Assembly (NCBI GenBank): GCA_965220985.1
Contig: OZ244854.1
Location: forward strand, 186,001 to 250,000
Length of the DNA stretch: 64,000 bases
Origin: JAPPHA01 sp965220985
GTDB lineage: Bacteria > Pseudomonadota > Alphaproteobacteria > Rhodobacterales > Rhodobacteraceae
Reading direction: 5' to 3'
Position 1 is the first letter of the stretch; each line of letters starts with the position of its first letter. The position numbers and the translations under genes are program-made. This document shows, in pieces, positions 34,103-43,040 of the stretch. Below the pieces are notes generated by a model. That model worked only from the letters and a program-made list of their open reading frames with translations, had not been told where the DNA came from and did not search any database.

Positions 34103-35044
34103 ATGGATCAAACAAGTTTTTTTAGGGTCGGACGTATGCTCATCCTGCTTTTTGCAGGACTAACCGCCGCCAAAGAAGTGGTTGCAGGATCGCTTGTTCG
34201 AAATTTTGATCCACTCCTGCTGGTCTGCGTGACTTTCTTTGTCACGACTTCGGTCTTTTCGGTTTGGCTTTTTATTCAACCTACGCCCAAGGACAGGCCC
34301 CCACTCTTCGCGCGGTTTGGCGACGTGATGGCTTTGAACTTTGCGACCCTCGCCGGGTGGGGAACTGTATTCTTCGCGCTTCAATTCATTCAGCCAGCGG
34401 TCGTTTCCACACTCGCCGTTGCCACATTGCCACTCTTTTCCATCGTAGTGCAGGCGATGCTCTCGGGCATCGACAGGACGGAACCGGTGGATGTGCTCGG
34501 AAGCATCCTGATTTGCATCTCTATCGGTTGGGTGTCTTGGAACGCCTACAAAGGCAATGGCATCGTTATCCCGACAAGCCAATTGGCACTGCAGTTGGCG
34601 ATATTGGCTTGCATTCTTTCAGGGCTCGGCATGGCGGTCTCAAACGTCTTGGCGCGGCGGCTCTACAGGGCAGGTTGGAAACCGGGGGACATAATGGCTC
34701 GACGCTTCGTGCTCTTGTCCGTTGCGGCAGGGTGGCTATGGGTTAGCGGGGAGGGTGAAATTGCATTGGTGGAGCTTGCCGATTTGGTCATCTTTGCGGC
34801 GTTTGGACTGATCGCAATCGCGGTACCGATTTTTATCTTGCAGAAAGGCCTGCAAACGAGTGCCGCCGTCGAAGCTGGGGCAATAATTTCACTCTCCCCG
34901 ATCCTCGTGCTGGCATTCCAGATTTTGGACCCGCAGATCACATCGGACTCCGCCACAACAGTCGGTGTTTTCGTCACGGTGATCTTGGTTGTATTGTTCC
35001 TCATAATGCGCGACCGCACAGTGGCTCGGCGCACTTCGCGATGA
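34103..35044 (+). CDS. EamA/DMT-family exporter
   Basis: A 313-residue inner-membrane protein with about ten hydrophobic segments in two five-helix halves, the EamA (drug/metabolite transporter) layout. Helices include ILLFAGLTAAKEVVAGSLV at the N-terminus and VGVFVTVILVVLFLIM before the basic C-terminal tail. Length matches the family (about 300). Family members export amino acids, nucleotides and small metabolites. Its stop overlaps the start of the ATP-grasp gene (ATGA), so the two are translated together; export of the ligase product is the natural inference. Base composition is lower in GC than the flanking genes, suggesting acquisition. No strong Shine-Dalgarno is visible. Confidence 0.85.
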   Translation: MDQTSFFRVGRMLILLFAGLTAAKEVVAGSLVRNFDPLLLVCVTFFVTTSVFSVWLFIQPTPKDRPPLFARFGDVMALNFATLAGWGTVFFALQFIQPAVVSTLAVATLPLFSIVVQAMLSGIDRTEPVDVLGSILICISIGWVSWNAYKGNGIVIPTSQLALQLAILACILSGLGMAVSNVLARRLYRAGWKPGDIMARRFVLLSVAAGWLWVSGEGEIALVELADLVIFAAFGLIAIAVPIFILQKGLQTSAAVEAGAIISLSPILVLAFQILDPQITSDSATTVGVFVTVILVVLFLIMRDRTVARRTSR

Positions 35045-36294
35045 CGAATTCAGTTGTCATTGTCGACGCATTCTCGTCAGGGCGCTTGTTACCTCAGCTT
35101 TTTTCCGAAAGGGGCTGGTCGGCGATCCATCTAAAAAGCAGCAGTAACGTGCCAGCATTCTATTCAAGTGCCTACCCGGGCGATGACGCTTTTGACGCTG
35201 CGTTTGTGCTCGGCGATGCCAACGACGCAGACATACTGCGGAAACTGAAGAGCAAGCGCCCCGATGCACTGGTCTGTGGATCAGAGTCTGGGACCACCAC
35301 ACATGACCGCATTGCAAGAAAACTTGGCCTGCCCGGAAACAATCCGGACACAAACAGTTGGCGAACGGACAAATTTGCCATGCAAGAAAGGCTGCGTGAG
35401 GTTGGCCTGCTGCATATCCGGCAACGGCTGATCACCAACGCTGCGGAGGCCGAAGCACTTGCCAATGAACAAACGGGCTGGCCGCTCGTAATCAAACCCG
35501 TCGACAGTGCCGGAGGCGATGGAGTTAGGTTTTGTGACGGACCAGTCGATGCCCATCGCGCGGTGGCGGAAATGGGCGGAACGAAACACGCGATGGGTCG
35601 AAAGATTGACGCACTGGTGGCGCAAGAACGGCTGGAGGGCAACGAATATGTGGTTAATGCGGTAGCGTACGGTGGTGAAATTGCGATCTGCGAGATCTGG
35701 CGGATCGACAGAACGGTGAATGCGTCAGGTGATGCGATCTACGATCGTGGATTCTTGCTAGAACCAGTGGGTGCTCCTCAGGAAGGGCTCGTCGCATATG
35801 TCCGCGATGTCGCGAAGGCACTCGGAATCGATCATGGTGCGATCCATGCCGAGGTCATGCAAACGCGGGCTGGCCCTGTGCTGATCGAGGTGGCTGCACG
35901 TCTCGCTGGCGCGATCTCCCACCGCACCACAATGCTCGCGCTCGGCAATAGCCATGCAGGTCGCCTCGTCGAGAGCATCAGCGACCCCCGCGCTTTCGCA
36001 GCGCTCTGCAATGGGGCACCAACACGCCGCGCCTTCGCCGCCTTCGTCAGCCTGATCAATTCTCAAGACGGCGAAGTCACCGCAGTACCAGGCATGGACC
36101 GGGTGAGTTTTTTGCCTTCCTTCGTTGAGGCGATCGGCACCAAGTGTGTGGGTGATCGAATAAAGGTAACGCGTTGTCTCTTTACAGGTGGTGGATTGAT
36201 CTATCTCTGCCACCCAGACTTTGTACAGTTGCAGGCCGACATAGAGGCAATCCGACGCCTTGAGGCCGCAGGATTTTATGAGGTCGCCTCTTGA
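35041..36294 (+). CDS. ATP-grasp domain ligase (L-amino-acid-ligase-like)
   Basis: A 417-residue ATP-grasp enzyme. The N-terminal preATP-grasp Rossmann region (about 1-100) opens VVIVDAFSSGRLLPQLF. The ATP-grasp core (about 105-305) contains WPLVIKPVDSAGGDGVRFC, the glycine-rich ATP lid, and HAEVMQTRAGPVLIEVAARLAGA, where acidic metal ligands lie. This subgroup, related to BacD-type and carboxylate-amine ligases, joins amino acids or similar carboxylates to amines via acyl phosphate. A C-terminal domain (about 310-417) follows. It overlaps the EamA exporter by four bases. Together they resemble minimal dipeptide-type metabolite cassettes. Substrates unknown; lower GC than its surroundings. 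Confidence 0.82.
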   Translation: MTNSVVIVDAFSSGRLLPQLFSERGWSAIHLKSSSNVPAFYSSAYPGDDAFDAAFVLGDANDADILRKLKSKRPDALVCGSESGTTTHDRIARKLGLPGNNPDTNSWRTDKFAMQERLREVGLLHIRQRLITNAAEAEALANEQTGWPLVIKPVDSAGGDGVRFCDGPVDAHRAVAEMGGTKHAMGRKIDALVAQERLEGNEYVVNAVAYGGEIAICEIWRIDRTVNASGDAIYDRGFLLEPVGAPQEGLVAYVRDVAKALGIDHGAIHAEVMQTRAGPVLIEVAARLAGAISHRTTMLALGNSHAGRLVESISDPRAFAALCNGAPTRRAFAAFVSLINSQDGEVTAVPGMDRVSFLPSFVEAIGTKCVGDRIKVTRCLFTGGGLIYLCHPDFVQLQADIEAIRRLEAAGFYEVAS

Positions 36295-36510
36295 ACCAAT
36301 TTCCGAGAGTCTTGACCTGATCTGTGGGCCATACGTGTGTTGAGGGGTCGCGGGGTGATGGCAGCTCATTCACTGGAGCTGATCGACCAGACTTTCTCTG
36401 GTTTCCCGACGAGACCGCCTCATGCGTCGGCCAGAGCCACCTGCATGTCTGCGACCTTCTCGAACACCTGGTTCGACAGGTAGTTCGACTTGATGAATCG
36501 AAATTGCCGA

Positions 36511-36852
36511 TCCGATGTATCCTCCGTTCTCCGTTGGAGGCACGTCAATCAGTACCACGATCGAAAGATTGCGGGACATCGTCGCAATCCAGGATGCATC
36601 GCCAGGCGGCATTGGGAACGGATCGCCGAGCAGGCTGGCTTCAACGCCCGTGGAATCTGTCTCCGTGTGCAGGAACTGGTTTATGCCATGTTTGCGGCAA
36701 GGGTTAATGCGGCAAAGGCCGTTGCCGACCAAGCCGGAGCCTCGGTTCGAATCGTCGATCACGTGGCGGAGGTCGTGGAACAAAACGCTCTGCGGATTGC
36801 CGGGAGGCTCAAGCCGGGTGGCTGAACCCCCTTGTCGAGAATGATCGACGCG
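36511..36852 (+). pseudogene. 5'-truncated hipA copy (direct repeat copy 2)
   Basis: From 36511 the sequence matches the hipA 3' end at 33300-33640. The reading frame is kept to a stop at 36823-36825: DVSSVLRWRHVNQYH, then AEQAGFNARGICLRVQELV, then ASVRIVDHVAEVVEQNALRI. The first 330 or so residues, including the catalytic loop, are missing, so no kinase can be made. The 216 bp between the ATP-grasp stop and this remnant show no recognisable gene. The retained frame with many silent changes suggests the fragment comes from a second, related hipA rather than from a very recent copy. Confidence 0.85.
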
Positions 36853-36887
36853 GGACAGATGACGAGTTTCGACAAGGAGGCTCCAGA

Positions 36888-37481
36888 GTGAAAAAGCGTG
36901 TCGTGCTTGTGCCCCACGGTCGTCCCTTCAACCATGATCGCGCGTCCGCGCATTTGGCAGAAAGTGGGTTTCAGGTTGATTTCCGGTTCCCCTGCGACGG
37001 CGACCGCCTTGGCAAGCTCACCAGCGATGTCGCGGGCACGATCGTCTTCGGCGGGAAGTACTGCATCGACGAAATCCCCCAGCACGCGTTCCTGCAGGAC
37101 GAAATCGACTGGCTGCGCCAGTGCATGGACGCGAACCTGCCCACGCTGGGAATCTGCCAGGGCGGCCAGATGATCGCCCATATCCTCGGCGCCGCTGTCG
37201 GACCGCACCCCGAGGGCCTTCACGAATTCGGATACTATCCGATTCACCCGGTTGACAATGCCGACTCGTTTCTTTCGGGCGAGCTTTTTGTTCCCCAGGC
37301 ACACTACCACACATTCGACGTGCCGAAGGGCGCCAAGCTGCTTGCGAGCAGCGCCGACTATCCGAACCAGGCCTTTCAGTGGGGCGACCGCGTTTTCTCG
37401 TTTCAGTTTCACCCCGAGGCCACGCCGGAGCACATGCAGGAACACTGGCTGAACCAGCCATGGGGCGAGGAAAGCAGCTGA
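36888..37481 (+). CDS. Class I glutamine amidotransferase, GMP-synthase-like (interrupted by in-frame TGA)
   Basis: A GTG start at 36888 follows a strong AAGGAGG site. The 197-residue product has the class I triad: nucleophile Cys in TLGICQGGQMIAHILG and the His-Glu pair in FQFHPEATPEHM. After the TGA at 37479-37481 the same frame stays open for 40 more codons to a TGA at 37602-37604. It reads PNAQSREEIERLGRLHDAKL and then DGWFRRFLTNLFG, which looks like the normal C-terminus of this family (QSREE..., WFxRFL). So the gene is probably full length 238 codons with a nonsense change, or the base call is wrong. The catalytic part is intact. Stand-alone members hydrolyse glutamine or gamma-glutamyl compounds. 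It precedes an FGGY kinase by about 270 bp. Confidence 0.8.
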   Translation: MKKRVVLVPHGRPFNHDRASAHLAESGFQVDFRFPCDGDRLGKLTSDVAGTIVFGGKYCIDEIPQHAFLQDEIDWLRQCMDANLPTLGICQGGQMIAHILGAAVGPHPEGLHEFGYYPIHPVDNADSFLSGELFVPQAHYHTFDVPKGAKLLASSADYPNQAFQWGDRVFSFQFHPEATPEHMQEHWLNQPWGEESS

Positions 37482-37604
37482 AAGCCCAACGCTCAGTCCC
37501 GCGAGGAAATCGAGCGCCTCGGCAGATTGCATGACGCAAAGCTGGACGGCTGGTTCCGGAGGTTTCTGACAAACCTGTTCGGAGCTGCCAAGACATCCTG
37601 TTGA

Positions 37605-37870
37605 CCTGCCTTTCTCCGCATTGAGATGGCGGTCGTGGATGTCGCGGCGGCAGCTCCGGGCGACTGCTGCCGATACGGGCGTTCTGCATGGCGATTTTCG
37701 CCATTCCCGGATCGTTGCCGGCCGGGGCCGGGCCGAATCCTCGCGTCACGCCCGCGTCATGGCGCCATCCTGTCCCCGATGATTCACGAACGTTCCGACC
37801 TTGACAGCAATGGTCGAGCCCGCTTTCAGTTCTGCCGCATGAACAGGAACTTTTTGGCGGGACTCTGAAG
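37605..37870. other. Intergenic before FGGY kinase
   Basis: After the extended amidotransferase frame, about 265 bp without a supported gene. A promoter for the kinase-transporter operon may lie here; no clear boxes were seen. Confidence 0.4.
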
Positions 37871-39346
37871 GTGTCGGACAGTCTGCTTGGCATCGACCTG
37901 GGAACGACCTCGGTCAAGGCCGGGGTGTTTTCTCCCGATGGAGTCCGACTCGCTGGGTTCGGCGCTTCCTATCCGACCCTCCGCAAGGAAGGCGGCGTTT
38001 GCGAGCAAGATCCAGAAGACTGGATTCGTCTGATCGACCGCGCGCTGTTGCAATTTCGCGAGGCCGGACTGACAGGCCGGATCGGCAGCGGAGCCCTGAC
38101 GAGCCAGGTCAACACGCATGTTTTTGTCGACCGAAAGGGAGAGCCCTTGTTGCCCGCCATTCTTTGGCAAGACACACGGGCAGCGGCAGAAGCGAGGGAA
38201 CTGGACGCGCAGCTGAGCGACCAGAAGAAGATTGCCCTGCTCGGCGCGCCCATACCGATCGACGCTTCCCATCCGCTTGCGCGAATGCTCTGGGTTCAGA
38301 GGCATCATCCGGAATCCTGGGAGCGCACGGAGCATGTCCTCCTCCCCAAGGATTACGCGCTCTTCCGCCTGACTGGCGAATTGGCAACTGACCCCTTGTC
38401 CAACATCGGCCTCGTTGGACTCGATGGGGCCTTTGTTCCCGAAATCCTCGACCTCGTGCCCGGTGCGGCAAGCCGCATGGCGCCAATCCGCGGTCTGACC
38501 GAAATCATGGGACAAACTTCGGACGGCATCGCGATGGCAACGGCCACGATGGATGGCTGGGTCGGTCTTGTCGGCGCGGGTTGCTGCCAAGAGGGTGCGT
38601 TCGCGTATCTCGGCGGGACAAGCGAGATTCTGGGCGCAGCATCCCGCACGGTCACGAACGAGCCGGGGATCGTCGTCTTTGCCGAAGCGGAAGGACTGAA
38701 GCTTCATGCGGGTCCAACGCAGTCGGGGGGCGCATCGCAGCAATGGTTCTGCGATGTGGCCGGAATCGAGTTGTCCAGCTTCACGAGCCTTGTCGAGAAT
38801 TCGTCGCGACGCAGACCAACACCGCTGTTCCTGCCACAGCTTGCCGGCGAACGCGCACCGATCTGGAACGCTGACCTGCGCGGCGCCTTTCTCGGACTCG
38901 AGTCGGGTATGGATGGATCGGACCTCGCCCGCGCGGTCCACGAGGGCGTTGCCCTTTCCGCGAGGCACGTGATGGAAGCGCTGCAGGCCTCGACCGGCAT
39001 GAAACCGGACACGCTCATCTGCGGCGGGGGCGGGTTCAAGTCCCTTCCATGGGGACAGATACGCGCCGATATCCTCGGCAAGCGGCTCGAAAGACTCGCG
39101 GTGAACGAGCCGGGCGTTGTCGGCGCGGCCTGCATTGCTGCCGCCTCCAGCGGCAAGCAACTCTCGCTTGCCGACGCCCATGCCCCGTTCGCGAAAGTGG
39201 ACAGGGTCTGGGAACCGGACCACACGATGCGGCAGCGTTATGATGACCTTTTCGGAATCTACCTCGACGCTCTGCAGTCGAATGAGAGCATCGGACTGCG
39301 GCTGTCGAAACTCCTGCCCCGACAACGGCAACAAGATGGTGTATGA
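37871..39346 (+). CDS. FGGY-family carbohydrate kinase (xylulokinase-like)
   Basis: A 491-residue sugar kinase starting with GTG. The N-terminal phosphate-binding motif GIDLGTTSVKAGVF (residues 7-20), the substrate-side ILWQDTRAAAEAR, the catalytic Asp in TMDGWVGLVGAG, the GGTSEI loop and the C-terminal adenosine motif CGGGGFKSLPWGQI are all in FGGY order. Closest by these features to xylulokinases, but FGGY enzymes phosphorylate many pentoses, tetritols and sugar acids. It directly precedes a ribose-type ABC transporter (binding protein, ATPase, permease), so it likely phosphorylates the imported sugar. Confidence 0.87.
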   Translation: MSDSLLGIDLGTTSVKAGVFSPDGVRLAGFGASYPTLRKEGGVCEQDPEDWIRLIDRALLQFREAGLTGRIGSGALTSQVNTHVFVDRKGEPLLPAILWQDTRAAAEARELDAQLSDQKKIALLGAPIPIDASHPLARMLWVQRHHPESWERTEHVLLPKDYALFRLTGELATDPLSNIGLVGLDGAFVPEILDLVPGAASRMAPIRGLTEIMGQTSDGIAMATATMDGWVGLVGAGCCQEGAFAYLGGTSEILGAASRTVTNEPGIVVFAEAEGLKLHAGPTQSGGASQQWFCDVAGIELSSFTSLVENSSRRRPTPLFLPQLAGERAPIWNADLRGAFLGLESGMDGSDLARAVHEGVALSARHVMEALQASTGMKPDTLICGGGGFKSLPWGQIRADILGKRLERLAVNEPGVVGAACIAAASSGKQLSLADAHAPFAKVDRVWEPDHTMRQRYDDLFGIYLDALQSNESIGLRLSKLLPRQRQQDGV

Positions 39347-39433
39347 TGTTGCAAATGGCCCCGATCTGACGCCATGACGGCACGAACAAGTCCCAGCAAG
39401 ATCAAGGGGACAACAACATTCAGGATGATGATC

Positions 39434-40342
39434 ATGATCAAGACCCTTTCAACCACCCTCGCCGTCGCCGCGGCCGCAACACTGACCCACGCACAGGATG
39501 TCACCGTGGTCACGCCATATCTGGCACAGCCCGGAACGCAGATGTATCTCGAAGGTTTCGAGGCAGAAGCCGCGAACGCGGGCTGGGACGTCAATGTCAT
39601 CGACACTGCCGGTGACGTCGCTGCCGCCATTGCGCGGATTGAAGACGCCGTGAACCAGAATGTCGACGCCATCGTCATCAACGTCGATCCGGCTCAGGTC
39701 GCCGCCGGCCTCCAGGCAGCTGCAGATGCCGGCATTCCCGTCATCGGCATGGACAGCGGGACAGACCCGCTTCTCTACACGAACGTGACGTCGAACGGAT
39801 ATGCCATGGCAGCCGAGACCTCGGTTTTCGTCGCGAATGAAATCGGCGGCGCTGGCAATGTCGTGATGTTCGTTTTTGATGCATTTCCGCCGGTGCAGAT
39901 TCGTGGAGCGGTTGCTGATGCGGTCTTTGCCAACTTTCCCGATATCGACGTGATCGACAGGATCACGCCGGACGTTCAGGACGGCGGAATTGCCGACAGC
40001 CGCGCCAAGATGGAGGCGGTCCTCGCGGCCAACCCCGAACCCGGCAGCATTGCAGCCGTGTGGGCAGCATGGGACCAGCCAGCGCTCGGAGCATTGCAGG
40101 CGATCGAGGATGCCGGACGCGGGGATGAGGGCATTGTCATCGTCGGCATGGACGCGAATCCGCAGGCGCGCGACGCCATCGCGGCAGGAGGAAGCTTCAG
40201 GGCCTCGATGGCTCAGGATTTTCAGGGAATCGGCAGCGCTGTTGCCGAAGCCGCTGCTGCGGCCATCGCCGGCAAACCGAGCGCGGCCGCCGTCACCTAC
40301 GTTCCGACCCGGCTGATCACGTCGGCGAACGTCGGCAACTGA
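39434..40342 (+). CDS. Ribose-type ABC sugar-binding protein
   Basis: A 302-residue periplasmic binding protein of the RbsB-like (PBP1/type I) class. The start at 39434 is favoured over ATGs at 39425 and 39428 because of spacing to AGG and a compact signal peptide (residues 1-20, ending LTHA). Landmarks: YLEGFEAEAANAGWDV, VDAIVINVDPAQVAAGLQAA, and WAAWDQPALGALQAIEDAGR near the end. It is followed by a hairpin and by a RbsA-like ATPase and RbsC-like permease. Together with the FGGY kinase upstream it forms a complete uptake-and-phosphorylate unit. The sugar is unknown. Confidence 0.87.
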   Translation: MIKTLSTTLAVAAAATLTHAQDVTVVTPYLAQPGTQMYLEGFEAEAANAGWDVNVIDTAGDVAAAIARIEDAVNQNVDAIVINVDPAQVAAGLQAAADAGIPVIGMDSGTDPLLYTNVTSNGYAMAAETSVFVANEIGGAGNVVMFVFDAFPPVQIRGAVADAVFANFPDIDVIDRITPDVQDGGIADSRAKMEAVLAANPEPGSIAAVWAAWDQPALGALQAIEDAGRGDEGIVIVGMDANPQARDAIAAGGSFRASMAQDFQGIGSAVAEAAAAAIAGKPSAAAVTYVPTRLITSANVGN

Positions 40343-40352
40343 CCAGATCGTC

Positions 40353-40379
40353 CAGGGGCCGCCGGCCAGGCGGCCCCTG
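40353..40379 (+). terminator. Hairpin between binding-protein and ATPase genes
   Basis: A perfect 11-bp GC-rich stem (40353-40363 with 40369-40379) with a 5-base loop, ending five bases before the GTG start of the ATPase. It lies where the ATPase ribosome-binding site should be, so it could lower ATPase translation as well as act as an attenuator. Confidence 0.7.
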
Positions 40380-40383
40380 TCGC

Positions 40384-41898
40384 GTGACCAGGGTGCACGT
40401 CCCTCTCACATTCGAAGGCGTGACCAAGCGCTATGGCTCCGCCACGGTGCTGGACAATGTCTCGCTCACCCTGCACCCCGGCCGCATCCACGCGCTGATG
40501 GGCGAGAATGGCGCTGGCAAATCAACCTTTATCAAGCTGATCGCCGGGGTCGTCCCTGCCAATTCAATGTCGGTCCGCAAGGGAGACGTGGAAGTGGACC
40601 TTGCATCCGCTGCCGACTCGTCGGCGGCCGGCTTCCGCTTCATTCACCAGGAACTCAACATCGTGCCGCAGCTTTCGGTTGCCGAGAACATTCTCCTCGG
40701 CCACACCGTGCCAGCGCGGATGGGCGTGTTCGTGAACTGGTGCGAATTGGCGGCGCGGGCATCGGATGCCCTGGCACGTTTGGGCGTGCACCATATCGAC
40801 CCGCGTCAGCATGCCGGGGACCTCGGAACTGGCGATCGCATGCTGATCAAGCTCGCATCAGCCCTTGTTGCCGATGGCGCACAACCGTGCCTCTACGTCC
40901 TTGACGAACCCACCGCTGCACTGAAGGCGGCAGAGGTCGAGAAACTCTTCGACGTTCTGCGTTCGCTGAAGGACGAGGGGGCCGCAATCCTTTACGTATC
41001 GCACAGAATTGGCGAGATCGCTGAACTTTGCGACGACGTGACCGTCCTGCGCAACGGTCGGAAAATCAGCGCTTGCGCCATTGGCGAAACGAGCAAGGCA
41101 CAGATGGTTCGCGACATGACCGGCAAGGATGTTGCCGACAGCGTCCCGGCGCGCAGATCGGACATCGGCACCGCCCCCGTTGCCGCGATTTCGGGCGGGT
41201 CGTCGACTGCCTTGCGCGATATCAGTTTCAAGCTCGCCGAAGGAGAGGTGCTTGGAGTGGCCGGCCTCGCCGGTGCCGGCCAGACGGAACTGCTGCGTCT
41301 GTTTCTGGGAATCGAAAAGCTGCGATCCGGAAGCGCCAGGTTTCTGGGCGGCGACTTGCCCGCCTCCCCAAGCGATGCCTGGACGCGCGGGGTGGCCTAT
41401 GTTCCCCAGGAGCGCCGCTCGGAAGGCCTCATGATGCACATGGGCACCCGTTCCAATGTCATGCTGCCGCACCTGAAGGGAGCGCTGGCAAGAACGGGAG
41501 TGGAGCGATCGCGAACCGATGCGCTTGCATCCCAGGTCAGATTGAAAGCCGATTCGATCGAACAGCCGGTTCAGGCGTTGTCGGGCGGAAACCAGCAAAA
41601 GGTGGTGTTTGCCCGGGCCATGGCAGCGCTGCCGAGATTGCTGTTGCTCGACGAGCCGACCCGGGGGGTCGATGTCGGGGCGAGGATCGAGATCTACGGG
41701 ACAATCCGGGAACTCGTGGCAAGAGGTTGCGCCTGCATCATCGCTTCAAGCGATCTGCCGGAACTTCTCGGGCTTGGCGACCGGATCCTGATACTTGACG
41801 AAGGTCAGCAGAAAGAGGCGCTTGGAGCCAATGAACTGACGCCTGAATCGCTGCTCAGCCTCATTCATCATCATCGCGCTCGGCCTGTGTCATGCTGA
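40384..41898 (+). CDS. Ribose-type ABC transporter double ATPase (RbsA-like)
   Basis: A 504-residue protein with two ABC domains. The first has Walker A GENGAGKST, Q-loop FIHQELN, Walker B LYVLDEPTAAL and H-loop YVSHR, but its signature reads LGTGDRMLIKLA instead of LSxGQ/D. The second has the degenerate Walker A GLAGAGQTELL typical of this family, a good signature LSGGNQQKVVFARAM and Walker B LLLLDEPTRGVDVG. It energises the adjacent permease, whose start overlaps its end by seven bases. The GTG at 40384 lacks a clear Shine-Dalgarno because a hairpin ends just before it; GTG at 40393 is an alternative. Confidence 0.87.
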   Translation: MTRVHVPLTFEGVTKRYGSATVLDNVSLTLHPGRIHALMGENGAGKSTFIKLIAGVVPANSMSVRKGDVEVDLASAADSSAAGFRFIHQELNIVPQLSVAENILLGHTVPARMGVFVNWCELAARASDALARLGVHHIDPRQHAGDLGTGDRMLIKLASALVADGAQPCLYVLDEPTAALKAAEVEKLFDVLRSLKDEGAAILYVSHRIGEIAELCDDVTVLRNGRKISACAIGETSKAQMVRDMTGKDVADSVPARRSDIGTAPVAAISGGSSTALRDISFKLAEGEVLGVAGLAGAGQTELLRLFLGIEKLRSGSARFLGGDLPASPSDAWTRGVAYVPQERRSEGLMMHMGTRSNVMLPHLKGALARTGVERSRTDALASQVRLKADSIEQPVQALSGGNQQKVVFARAMAALPRLLLLDEPTRGVDVGARIEIYGTIRELVARGCACIIASSDLPELLGLGDRILILDEGQQKEALGANELTPESLLSLIHHHRARPVSC

Positions 41899-42851
41899 CG
41901 AGGATACGCCAGTTCGGGACCTTCTTCGGGCTGCTGATGATCGTCCTGTTCTTCACCGTTCAGTTGCCGGAGACGTTTCTGACCGCACGCAATCTCCTGA
42001 ACATCAGTCAGCAGATCTCCATGCTTGCGGTCGTTGCCTTCTCGATGACGGTTGTCATGGTGATGAACGACTTCGATCTGTCGGTCGGGTCAATGGCAAG
42101 TCTTTCGGGCATCGTGGCCGCGACCATGTTCGCCGCCGGTTTTCCGGTGTGGGCCGGGGTGATGACCGCGCTTGCCGCCGGCTTGCTGGGTGGCATGTTC
42201 AACGGCGTTCTTGTTTCGCTCGTCGGCATTCTGCCTTTTGTTGCGACTCTCGGGACGCTGACGATCTTCAGCGGACTGGCCTTTTTCATCAGCGACGGCC
42301 GAACGATATTCGGGCGCGACATTCCGGCGGAATTCTCGGGGTTTGCCCGCAGCGGGGTCTCGCTGGAAAGCGTCGGACTCGAAGCGCTCAAGATCCCGTC
42401 TCTGACGATCGCCGCGCTGGTCGTCCTTGTTCTCGTCTGGATCATTCTTGAACAGACGAATTACGGACGCCGCCTGTACGCGATCGGCGGCAACATCGAG
42501 GCCGCGCGGCTCGCCGGCGTGCGGGTCCGGCTCATCCGTCTCAGCGCCTTTGCCGTCACGGGTCTCGGAGCGTCCGTCGCCGGCCTGATGTATGCAAGCC
42601 GGGTCGCCTCCGCCAACCCCACGCAGGGTTCCGGCTTGATGCTCGACGCGATCGCGGCGGTGTTCCTGGGAATGACGATGGGCCGGGAAGGTGAACCGCG
42701 CGTGCTTGCGACCCTCGTGGGCGTGTTGATTCTGGGAATTCTTGACAATGGGCTGACCCAGATGAAGGTCGACAGCTACATTCGGGAGATACTTGTCGGG
42801 GCCATCGTGATCGCCGCAGTTGCAACATCATCGCTGGGCAGAAGGGCTTGA
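41892..42851 (+). CDS. Ribose-type ABC transporter permease (RbsC-like)
   Basis: A 319-residue permease with eight to ten hydrophobic segments. Family landmarks are FLTARNLLNISQQISMLAVV near residue 35, MNDFDLSVGSMASLSGIVAA (the DLSVG motif), NYGRRLYAIGGNIEAARLAG before the coupling loop, and GVLILGILDNGLTQMKVDSY near the C-terminus. It overlaps the ATPase gene and completes the transporter. Only one permease gene is present, as expected for homodimeric RbsC-type channels. Confidence 0.88.
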   Translation: MLTRIRQFGTFFGLLMIVLFFTVQLPETFLTARNLLNISQQISMLAVVAFSMTVVMVMNDFDLSVGSMASLSGIVAATMFAAGFPVWAGVMTALAAGLLGGMFNGVLVSLVGILPFVATLGTLTIFSGLAFFISDGRTIFGRDIPAEFSGFARSGVSLESVGLEALKIPSLTIAALVVLVLVWIILEQTNYGRRLYAIGGNIEAARLAGVRVRLIRLSAFAVTGLGASVAGLMYASRVASANPTQGSGLMLDAIAAVFLGMTMGREGEPRVLATLVGVLILGILDNGLTQMKVDSYIREILVGAIVIAAVATSSLGRRA

Positions 42852-43040
42852 TCAGGCACCAAAATCGAATTGCCGCGAGGAACCGGCGGACTGCTTGCTG
42901 GCACGTTCGCTGTCTCCCTGCCGTTCCGCTTCGGCGCTCGCGACGGGCAGCACTCGCATGTTCATCGGGCGACTTGAGAGGAGCCCTCGATCAGTGACAG
43001 AGTGTCGAGTCCTCGAATCCGTGCCGAACGATCAAGCCCA

